Below are positions 1-11,300 of a stretch of DNA of 64,000 nt, piece after piece (the first letter of the stretch is position 1; the number at the start of each line of letters is the position of its first letter). The position numbers were made by a program, and so were the translations under genes. The notes below the pieces were generated by a model. That model had not been told where the DNA came from and made no database searches. It saw nothing but the letters and a program-made list of their open reading frames with translations. The stretch comes from Diploscapter coronatus (lineage: Eukaryota > Nematoda > Chromadorea > Rhabditida > Rhabditidae). The stretch lies in assembly GCA_964036155.1 (NCBI GenBank), contig OZ038423.1, forward strand, positions 47,011,249 through 47,075,248, written 5' to 3'.

Positions 1-157
1 TCTGTCAAATTTTGAACTATTTATGGAAAATAATTATATATTTGTAGCGTTTAAAATTTTTAAAACATTTTTCTTTGCAAAATTTTCGTGAATTACATTT
101 TTACCCTTAAAAATAACTTAATTTCATGATTAATTTACTAATCTCCTATTTTCCTAG

Positions 158-573
158 CTCACATCCCATATTTAGCCGCGTATATTCAGATATAGATCTA
201 ATTCCGGCTGAAAAGTTTCGACTTCCTATTTTGGGTGGTCAAACGCGCATTTTAGAATTGCTCAGTCAAGTGTCTGAAAATATAAATATATTAGAGCAAA
301 AACTCTCGAAATACGACATTAGAAACCTGAATTTGTGTGTTCAGGTTAGGTCAGAATTATCTCTATATATGCGATTAAAATTCTTTAATTTATGTCATCA
401 TTTTTTTTAATTAGGTCAACATATCATCTAACTTAGATAAGACTTATTTATCTTTATGCCAAATTCGAGTTTTTAAAATTATGTCAGTTTTTTATGAGTT
501 TGATTATATTTTTCTGAAACAGATCAGAATTTTTGATCTATCAAAGCTTGAGTCTTCATTCAGAAAATTCTGA
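158..573 (+). CDS. Possible 3'-terminal exons of an unidentified gene
   Basis: Two candidate exons join in phase. The first, 158-344, follows a TTTTCCTAG acceptor and ends at CAG/GTTAGG. The second, 415-573, follows TTAATTAG and ends in TGA. The first exon reads as a helical, coiled-coil-like stretch (residues such as ILELLSQVSENINILEQKL). The second is AT-rich and less convincing. The gene would start left of the window. No family was recognised. This could also be chance open frame in AT-rich DNA; the phase agreement across the 70-nt intron is the main support. Confidence 0.3.
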
Positions 574-3500
574 AGTGTGTTCACATTTAGGAGTTATGTG
601 TCTAACTTATGCATATTCGTGTTGACTTTTAGATTCAAAGACTTAAACTCACTTGGGATTAAGGAAGTCAAAATTTTATGCTTATTTTGAGATTTCTTAA
701 ATTTCCTAAATCATAATACTTATCTTAAAGGGAATATTTTGATGCATCATTTTTAAAAAATTTTATTTCTTAAATCATATTTATCTACAATGAAAAACTT
801 TATATGATAATTGAAAAATAATGTGTTTTAAATAATATATTTATGATAAATCAAAAATTAAATATTTTAATGCTATTCTAAAACTTAATGCGTTATTTTT
901 TCTACGCTCACTTTAGAATAACGATGTTGGTTTATCACGATACATCATCTAGTGTAACGCCACCGCGTTTCGATCCCCGAATCAAACATTATTTTTTTTG
1001 CAAAAATAGCCCTAAAAACTATCTATACCATTTTTACTCCTGAAATTTCGATATTTAGGCCCAAAAAATAGTTGGGAAATAGGCCGTTTTTCCATAATTA
1101 TGCATCCTTTCCAGAGAGGGTTCCTCGAAGCGTATACTTAAATTTGAAATATGGCGATATTTATATGGGCGTATTGTCAACCTTTTCTTTTATTCTTATT
1201 CAAAAAAATTTCGAATTAACTCTAACATTTATCATAAGACATTTTCATATTTTTATCAAAAGTAACTAAAATTCAATTTTTCCTTCACTTTTACCTAAAA
1301 GTTTAGTATTATTCCCGAATTAACTCTAAGTTCTAAGGGCTAACAAAGTTGATCTTCGCAATTTTTCTCAAACTTATCTATCTGAAAGGAATGTAAAGGG
1401 GCGTGTCTATGGAATTTTTCCTCTTTTCTCTCAAAATCTAATGCTATTTCCTATTTTCCTCTTAAACACTCTCACTTTTCCCTGTTATTTATCAATTTCA
1501 CACATTTTTACAGAAAGCGGCTCGGCAATTTTCGAATTTTGCCTGGTTCAGCTCACTCGATTTGAGCCCTAAGATATCCAGGTCCTTAGATTTATTTTTT
1601 AGAAAAAATTATATCCAAGCCGTGTTTTATTCCTATCTTTCATCGTTAGAGTCCGTGACTTTGTTAAAAAGGGAGAGGGGCCTAATTAAAAAATTGTAAA
1701 AGTGCTGTGGATTTTTCCGGAAGTATAAAGTTCAGTCAAAATGCAACGTGGGGATTATGAGATTAGGAGAGAGATTGTGGAGAATACGACGTCTGCGCTG
1801 GTTTGGTCAGATGAAAATTCAATTGTTTTTACTTCCTCAAAAGTTAGGAAGTCAAAGAAAAATGGAAAATATAATGGCGAAAATGAGAGAAAAAGGAAAT
1901 AGTACGGAAAAATAATGGGAAAAATGAAAGAAAAGAGAGACAATATAAGAAGACGAGAGAAATAGTATATTTTTTGGCAAAAATTCGGGTGTGCAGAGAA
2001 AACAAAACCCCTCCTCTTCCTGGCTCTATTCAGATTGAGTCGTCACGTTTTTACCAGCTGAGCCAGGCATACCAGAAGTCCTCAATCACTTTTGTTGACT
2101 TGAGCCCCTAACTTTTCCGTTCCTCTCTTTTTTTTTTGAAGGTTCCATACTATTTCCCCCATTTCCCTTTTCTTTTCCATATCTTAGATCTTCATACTAT
2201 TCCACATCCATCATTTCTGATTCTTGGTGCGCTTTTGAAAATGTTTCAAAATATCATTTAACGTATCGGCGATGAGTAGAGTCTCCTATGCTTAATTATG
2301 GGCGAGGGTAAGGACGCAGGGTGGCGTTTTCACATCATCATCATTAGAACTATGTAGTTTCGCTGAGGTCTGGGTTTAGATTAGGTTGTTGAAACAATTT
2401 CTCCGACTTTTTCCCCATACTCTTTCGCGATGTTTCTTTCTTTTTCTCTTAGTTTTCCATACTATTTCTCCGATTGCTGCTTCTTTTCAGTTTAAATCCC
2501 GAATTTGGTTACGAATACTTCGGCTGCTTTTTTCGTCTTTTCCAATTTGATTTAGACGAGTTAAGTTTCCTCTATTTTTGCCGTTGTTTGTCAAAATTTA
2601 AATTTTCCACTTGAAAGTTGACTTTCTCTGAAATTCTTATCTTATCTCGATTTTCATCTTCATGTAATATTTTTCATCTAAGACTCATCGTTTTTATCAA
2701 TGTTTGAAAAAGATCGAACTATCTCGAAAACGTTAGGTTTTTCATAAAGTACAAAATTTCATTTTTTCAATTTTTCAACACAAAAATCTTGTTTTTCGCG
2801 CCATAATTGTCTCTCTAAAAGTGGGCGGAGCTTGAATGCAAATTTGTGTCGATATATCGCATTTGTCCCTATGTCTAATTATTGTTTGCTTTGCGCGGTA
2901 AGGCTCGATGGTTAGCGCGGTCGACCTCACTTTCCGGTTCTCAGTTTTACCGCCTCTCCCTTTTTTGCAAAATATCGGATTTGATTATTCCATTCTGCTG
3001 GTTAGAGCCAGCTGAGGCCTAATTTTTATATCCGCCAACAGGTTTTCAGGACCTATGCTTAACCATATAATTACATTTTCTCCTATAAACAATTTATTTA
3101 ATCAATCTAATCTTAAATATTGATTTGAATATAATCTGACGTAATTTTAGGTGAACTAGTATTAGCTGAACATTTAAGAGTACATTTTTCACTAGAATTC
3201 ATTTCTGAAAGGGGAGCTATTTATGAAATGATGAAAATGTGCCTTTATGTGGAAACACATACTAATGTCGAAAAACTAACATCACCAACATATAATATCA
3301 TGAAAATTACCATAGTTCACCCTCCTACACTTTTTGAAGTGGAAAAGTTGGGAAATCATTTATTTAATATCAAAATTTGACATGTCTAAGTGAAAATCAA
3401 ATTTATTTTCTACAAAAACTTGTTTTACCTCAAAATTAAGCATTCCTATTAAATCTTCTCTTTTAATACTAAAAGATCATCATTTTTCTTAAAAATATTT

Positions 3501-5329
3501 TATTTTTGTGCTTTTTCATGTTAAAAATTTGATCTTTATATTTAAATCCGTAAACTTCCACATTTAATGCTGAGGGTCAACTTTTATCAAACAATGAACG
3601 CTTTGTATCAAAAATTAAGTTTTCTCCGAAATTCATTTTACTCAAAGATAAAATTTTTTTAAATATGTCATTTAAAACGTGAAGATCAGCTTTATACCCG
3701 AAAATTCACGTTTTCCTTACTCAATTTTTTAAACGTACTCGGTCTCTAATTAGAAAGGTATGTGGTTAAAGATACCTTTCGATATATGATAACTTCTGTA
3801 TAAAATGGTTTCTTGAATTTAACATAAACAGGTTCTGCATATCTTGTTTCTAATTTCATAATATTAAAGCATAAAATTTACTTTATATCCTGACTTTGTT
3901 AAAAAATGGGCGTGGCTTCAGAATTAGGCTACTCGAGTTGATTGTGCTTTTGTTGTTTTGACGAAAGACTCGATGACTTAGCCAAGTAAACACTTTGATC
4001 GAAAGGAAACGAAGAATTTCCTAAAGAGGCGAAAAAGCACCCTTCAAACTGATATACCTCTTTAAATTTAAGGGAAAAGACTGCTTTGAAGTTAGAAAGG
4101 AAAAGAAAACTAAAAAAGAAAAGATAGGAATTGTGAGAGGGAAAAAATTAGATAGAAAAGTTGGAAATTTTTTCCTTCTATTTTTCTTGTTTTGAGTTTA
4201 ATTCTCCCTTCAGATGGTCTAATTAAAGGTTTAGTTTGTCAATGCTGAACGATATAAAAGACTAAATAGTTGTAAAGAAGTTTGAAATTTTTAATTTGGC
4301 AACGTTTTTATCTAAAAAACTACCTATACGAGTGTCTTTTCATTTGGATTTCTTCTTAAAATTAAGAATTCAAATAGGTCATCAAAAGCATCCAAGTGAA
4401 AATTTAATGAACCCACGCTTCTTAATTTTTCTTGAAACCTAAAGAAAATCTTTTTCAATGATTCATTGTCTGAAAATCTTAACTTTCAAAAGTGTATTAT
4501 TTGTGCCTAGATTGTTCTAACTCGTTATTTTCCACTTTCATCATATTTTCAATCTGAAAGTTAATATAATTTCTTAAACTTAATAATTCCTGGCTTATAT
4601 CATATGCCCAGACCAAGCTATATGTGTGCAAACTTCCCTACTTTGCATGTTCTTGAAGATCAGCTTTTTTCATTTCAAAATCTCATAGACTTAAATCATT
4701 ATCATCAATTTTATTTATTATGATCAGTCTTATACTTAAAAAATGTAAAATTAAAATATTTATCTCAAATTTTTAACCAGTTTCCAAATTTGCCCCTCTT
4801 TTTCGACATATCTACATGAAAAATTACTATTTTTTAATAAAGATCAGCTTTTTCTAACCTATTTCCAAACTTGCATACTTAAAGCCCTATAAATATTTTC
4901 TACCCTTGCATAAAAAGCGCTGCTGCGAGACATGCGGAAATTGCATGTAAATTTTGCTAAATCGACGCTGCGTCGTTTGAAGCCGCCGAAAAATTCGAAA
5001 AAGTCACTTTTTCTCCTCCAGCTCCTTTCAAAATGGCCGGTAGGCCAATGATCGAAAATTCAATTTTTCTCGTTCTCTCGAAACTCCATTCTCTCTTGTT
5101 TTATCTTTATCCCTTCTTTAAACGTGCAACACTCCAAAAGTTCTTGTCCTCAAATATCGCATGCCGTATTTCGAACGGTTTCTAATATTTGTTCATTATT
5201 CTATCACTTAAAATGTGGAATGCAGTATCTAAAACGATTTTATAAATTCTATATTCCCCGAAATTTCTTTTATTCATATACTATTTCGTCTCACCTAATC
5301 AGTGCCGTATATAAAACGGTTTCTAAATT
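574..5329. other. Gene-poor AT-rich interval upstream of the dopamine receptor
   Basis: No convincing coding exon on either strand. The interval holds several copies of a loose GAAATAGTAYGGAAAA-like motif (around 1898, 2137, 2200 and 2452), GC boxes of the form GTGGGCGGAGC (2820) and GGGCGTGGC (3906), and a 59-nt tRNA-like relic at 2895-2953. It ends with three spaced CCGTATnnnnnACGG-type repeats just before the receptor start. The short open frames here have no conserved features. Confidence 0.5.
5163..5326. promoter_or_regulatory. Three spaced imperfect palindromes before the receptor start codon
   Basis: Three related elements lie at 5163-5184, 5221-5242 and 5303-5326. The outer two read CCGTATTTCGAACGG and CCGTATATAAAACGG, each followed by TTTCTAA; the middle one is degenerate (GCAGTATCTAAAACGA). 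Each good copy is an imperfect palindrome (CCGT...ACGG). They sit within 170 bp of the predicted ATG at 5330, so a transcription-factor array for the receptor promoter is a reasonable inference. They could also be a local tandem duplication with no function. Confidence 0.35.
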
Positions 5330-8300
5330 ATGATATTTAAAGTGGTCGGCGTGCCGTGGGCAGCTTACAAGGCTGCATCCTCAGCCATGCGAGGCAACAG
5401 CAATGGGAGTTTGCTGGAAATGGGCTTTACGATTAACTCCTCCACTCGACTCTACTCGACAGACCCACCCACGCAAATTACATTGACTACAGCGACAAAT
5501 ATTCAGAATATGATACAAATCAGTACAACGCCTGGTATTATTGTTTAAATTTAAACTATTAAGATTTAAATTTGAATCTAAGTTAATTTAACCTGAGCCA
5601 TTATGTTTACATCATGATTTTCAATCTCTAATACGTATTTTTACACTTGCTAAGGACGAACATATTAAGATTTATTTATAATTTGATATATTTGAAATTT
5701 AACGACAACTATTTAATTTAGCAATCATGCTTCAACAAAACCAGCTCAACTACTCAGGACTTCTATTTATTTCTATTCCAACGATCACTATCCTTGGAAA
5801 CCTATTGGTCAGTTTTTGTCTATTCTTAACCTTTGAAATCAATTATATTTAAAAATAATGATTGCACATCATAATAATTAGCACTCTTATATTTTGCTAT
5901 TTTATTCGAGAAGGTTAATAAGAGCAAATAGAATAAATATAATGTAAATAGCATATTGGATATGTCAAAAGAGACCCAAATGCATATGAAAATGTTGCAA
6001 ATTTTATGCAGTTTAAGAATATGAGTATTAAAACTAAATAAATTCAATTATAAATATGGTACTTTAAAATAAGCAATGGTGAATTTAATAAAATGTTTTG
6101 ATTTAAAAAAAGATAAAAAGCCTAATTTCAGGTGATTATTTCCGTTCTTCGGTTTAAAGCCCTCCAATCAGCTATTAATTTCCTTATTCTTAGTTTGGCC
6201 GTTGCTGATTTACTTGTGGCTTTATTCGTAATGCCATACGCGGTTTATGTTTATGTAAGTTCAACTTAAATTATTTTCTTCAATTAGTCTATTTTAAAAT
6301 AAGAAATTTTATTATTTCATTTATTTTTGTTTTAATTTAAAATTATATATTTTTCATAAAGAAATAAGATTTCAATATCAAACTTATAAATTTCGCTAAG
6401 TTTTCTCTAGTTAATTATTGTGCAGGGCACGGGAAACGGCGATGAATTCCATCCTGCCGATTGCTTCCTCAGGTGCTAGTGAGTGCACTATTTTGTCCAT
6501 GCGAATTGACTTGAGCCCATGGTCATTGAATTTTGAGGATATTTATTTCATTTGAAATTTGGACAAAAATAACAGAGCAGCCGTGTTCTGCCCTGCCCAT
6601 TAGAAAGAACCAAGTTTTGGGCACGGTAGAGGAGGAGAAGAAGGTCATCTCTTTATCGAGGGATGACAAAGAGCAATAGAATAGAGGAAGAGAGTGATAA
6701 ATAAAATCGCTGAGTCAGGCAAGTTTTCTGACCAGCGAGAAAATTAGGAAAATTGATACCAAAAACTTAAAAATCGGTGAAAAATTGGTGTGATCAGCAT
6801 AACTATCGATTTTATTTTCTCTTGCGAAAAAAGACCGAAATTAGGCGTATCTCCCTAAGGGGGCACTGCATTTGACAGCTAATATAGGCTATCTTTTCGT
6901 CTCTTAAGTTTGCCTATTATTTTCACATCTTCGGAAAAAACAAGGGTTACTTCTCCTGAAAACAAGCCCCACCAGGTCTCTCGGACTAAGTATGGAAAAA
7001 TAAGAACGATTTTCGGGATCATTTTTTTCTGTCTCAAAGAATTCGCGCACTTTTTTCCGAGCCAAAATAATCATGCTTAACCTGTAACTTGAGGCGGACC
7101 TGAATTTAGCCCGGCCTATTTTTCATTAATTCGTCGTTTTGGAAATGCTTAATTTGTTGGAATAAAACTGGAAAATACGAATTTTATCCAGCGCGATTTA
7201 CTTTTATTACATCGTAAAAGTCGCGCGCGCAGCTCTAATTGGAATTTCACACGTAATTTTATCGCAAAAAGCGTCGAATAAATGTTGATCTTCACCTCGA
7301 AAAAATGCAAATTCCATTTTTGGGGATCAACATCGAAAATTTCGTTCCTTGTTTCGGCAAAATAAGATAATTTCTTCTTGAAAAATAGTCTGAGATTTTT
7401 AGAGACTAAAAGATATAGGAGAAGATTAGAAATCGGGTTGATCTGGAGATTTTTGAAAAATATATTTCAAGCAGCTTTAAGGATATATCTTTCAGCATGT
7501 AGTTAGAGAAATGTTTTACCGTTCACTTTAGAGCCTTGATAACGAAGTGATCTTGAACATGAGCACTTGAAAAGAGAACAAAAAGACTTGCTCTGAAAAT
7601 GAAAAGATTTTTTGTCAAGGCTCGCGATAACTTACCTCCGAAAATTCGATTTCAACACATCTCAATCACCCTTTTTCGAAAATGTTAAATCAAAGAATTT
7701 TCCTATTCAAACATGATGCGGATTTTTATATCTCGGACATTTCTCTGCTTATATGTTTAACCATTGGGCGAGAGTTTTTTCGCCGTCTAATTGTGCTTTT
7801 AGCTCTATTTTGGGTGATAATGAAATTTCGGGCGAGTGTTGCAAGTGTTAAAAATAGAGAGAGAGAATTAAAGAAAGAAAAGAAAAAAGGAAATAGTATG
7901 AAAAATGAAGAGAGAAAAATGAATATGCACAGAAGCGCAAAAGATTTCATTACAGTGATGCGCAAAGTGCGCATGCGCCAAAATGACGAAGGGGGAACTA
8001 AAACGACAAAGATCGCGAAAAAATGCAAAAAAAAAATAAAAACTGACCGGAAGTTTTCAAGGAAAATCCAATTTATCTTGACACTTTTCTTAATTCATGC
8101 AAAGAAATTTTGGTGCATTTTAAGTGAAGATCGGAAATAAATTCGGGCAAAGTTTATCCTTGAAACTTAGAGGCACAGACAATTTGTGACAGAAAAATCC
8201 AAATTAGATAGATCTATGTAGTTTGAATTGGTGATCTTAAATCTAAAACTGAGAAAAGCAAGTCAAATGAAGTGCAGTCAAATTAAATTGAATTAAATTT

Positions 8301-11300
8301 ACTGAGACTAAACTTAAAAATTCGACAAAAAATTAGATATTAGATGTTCAGCTTTAAATAATGATTCTCCTAGCTAAAGAGATGTTGAAATTCCTAAGAT
8401 TAATATTTTCAGATCCGTAACGGCGAGTGGTATCTGGGTAATCTAATGTGCGATATTTACACCGCATCTGACGTTGCCTGTTCTACAGCCTCCATTCTTC
8501 TTCTAGCGGTTATCAGCTTTGATAGGTAATAACATTTAGATCAGATCAAGTTTCTCCTCATAAATAAATTTATTTTCCAAGGCGTAAGAGAATGAACATA
8601 GCGATATAATTTGTCTATGAGGATAGTTTATGAAAACCTAATTTATAGAGTTTTTAAATAATTGAATATATATTTGATTTTCAGATACCGAGCCGTATCC
8701 AAGCCTATTCAATATTCAAGACAATCTATGAATATAAAGCGGGTCTTCATCATGATTCTACTAATTTGGGTTATTTCACTACTCCTAGCCAGCCCGATTG
8801 TATTCGGTAGTCATTTAGCATTTATATGAAGATCGCCTATTTTAGAGGATAAAATTTTGGTAGAAATAAAATTAGCAATTTCTGAAAAGTTAATGCATTT
8901 TAAAAAGAGATTTTGAATAAAGAGAAGATAGAATAATTTTTGAAAGATAATTTTAAAAGGTGTTAAATAAAAAAATATACCCTTTAGGAGTAAATGTACG
9001 ACCCCCCGACGCTTCAGAGAGCGAATGTCGATTTTATAACGCGGAATTCTCTATCGTTTCTAGCGTTATATCGTAAGCTCCTAAGTTTAAACTAAGTTTC
9101 ACTTTATTTGAATTCAGATTTGTAATACCGTGCATATTAGTCCTGTTCGTGTATATTCGGATTATTTTGGCTTTAAAGAAGCGCGAAAAGGCTGCGCGGC
9201 TACGAAGGGAAAAGAATGGGCTTTCAACGCAGACCGGGTAACTTTAAATTAAAGAATACCAGAAACATATATAAAATTAAAAGTTTTTTAGAATGACTAA
9301 GTCAAAATATTTAAGATTCAAAAATCATTTTTAGATCATCCGGCCAAAATATGAGCTCTGAAGAAGGCGATGAGGCTGGTAGGATTGTAGCTGGTCCAGG
9401 TATGTGTTATTTTTTGTTCTTTCAAAATTTCAATATATATATATATATATACAATATATTTATTTTTGAAAATCCTAACATTTTTGCCACCGATTCTCTA
9501 ACATTTTGAGGTTCCATTTCTCAGTTTCTTTCAAATTAAATTTTGTCATTTTTCGTACCTTTGGAGTTTGTTTTTGCTGTGTTCAAATTATCCAAGATTA
9601 CCATCTTAATTCATATCTCCCCCATAGATATTTCAACTCCCCACATATTATCGTTAAAACTACTGCACAGACCTAAAATTTGACTTCCTACCTCAAAAAT
9701 TTGATAATGTACCCCGAACCAAGCCTACCCCAGTAAATTCGTAATCCTGTATTCCAGTTGTCAATGTGATGATGGCCGCGCTGCCGTCGATGTCGCGCCA
9801 CATGCGTCGGTTCGAGCGTCATCGAGTGGCCATCGAGCTTGCAGGTGACGAATTGGAGCTTGACGACGTCGACTTTGACGACGTCCCCACCGCATCTGAA
9901 GCCCTCACGTCGTTCGACTTCGACTCCCGTCCCGTCCGGGAGCATTCCAGAATCTTCACGCCCCACGCGGAGCCGATTTTCGAATATTCCGACCCCCAGA
10001 ATTTCACGTCCCACCCACCGGGCCCGATTCCCGAAAAACCCAACTACCTTCCCCTATCCGCAGTCGAGCTTGAGGCTCAGGCCAAAACCATGTACCTGGA
10101 AAAGCAGCGATTTGATAATCGGGAAGACCAACTTTTCCCGAATGATCAAGTGCTTGAGAGGCCTAAACCGGGGTTCCTGCGGAGGTTCTTGAAGGCCGCA
10201 TCCCCAAGATTGCTGAGAAGACGAAGAACCACTAGTTCGGCAACGGTGCATGGCAAACGGAGAATTAGACGAAATGACGAAAAACTGGCCTCTACGCATC
10301 AGAACAAGAACTTTCGGAACGCACTTCTACGTACGTAACCTGATATAGTTTCTACAGTAACTTTCCTGATTGAGCACTGATAATGTCTATTTTGCATGAA
10401 AATAATTAGGCTTTGGCTGATTTTAGGGCATGTTTTCAGAGCATGTTAGGATGACTAGAGTGATTATGTATTTTGGATATATTGATAATACTATTTCATC
10501 AGATTATTTATTTGAAAACCATATTGCATCATGACATGATAATAGGCTTAGAGCTAAATTATTTCGGTGTCTTAATTTTTTGAATTTTTTTCATTGAAGG
10601 TCAAAATGAAATCTGATATATTTTATAGAGGATCATTTTTTAAATAGAAATCCAAAATATCACTCAACTTGTGAATGACCGTAGATCGATATGTTTGTCT
10701 TCATCACATGACAGAGTCTGAGCATGTTTTATTTTCACCTAAACTCAGTCTCTTGCATGCCATTTGCATGGAGATCTTTATGTACACACGTCCGTGAGTC
10801 TGAAAATGACAAGTTTCCGTTATATCTGCAATTTTCCAGACCCCTTCTCAAAATCTCCTTTCTTCTTTTCTATCCTGGCTAAATTTCAAGGGATCTAAAT
10901 ATTTAACATGAAACGAAAACTAAAGAAAAATCTCTTCCTTTGCATTTTTCTTCTGTTTTAATAACTAAATTTCAAGGTACCTAAAATATTTCGATTGAGA
11001 ATGAAATATAAAAAGAATATTTAAAATTGCTCCATAGCTAAATTTTACTCAAAAATATCTATATTTAATAATATTGGAGCAGTTTTTCAAAGGATTACTT
11101 TAATTCGAAATGAATGAAATTTTTCTTAGATCGTGATGTAAAGTAGAACGCATTATTTAATGATAATCTTAGTAGAAAATAAGCACTTTCAGGGCCGTCT
11201 TTTCGGTTAATTTCAAATAATTTTCATTTTATCATTAAGCTTGGGCTGCTAGAAACTAGCATATTCTAAGAATTTTAAAGCATACCAATCTTTCAGAGGA

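Noticed and set aside
2895..2953. tRNA-like sequence with GCGGTAA/TTACCGC ends
   Set aside because: Only 59 nt, with poor D and anticodon stems; too short and irregular for a cytosolic tRNA. At best a relic.
7682..8140. 152-codon Lys/Arg-rich open frame in receptor intron 3
   Set aside because: No domain, no splice context of its own, overlaps a dispersed A/G-rich repeat motif and has an antisense open frame of similar length; likely chance.
9688..10299. Several open frames in other frames and antisense to the large receptor exon
   Set aside because: Shadows of the true reading frame 9758-10330, which joins both neighbours in phase.
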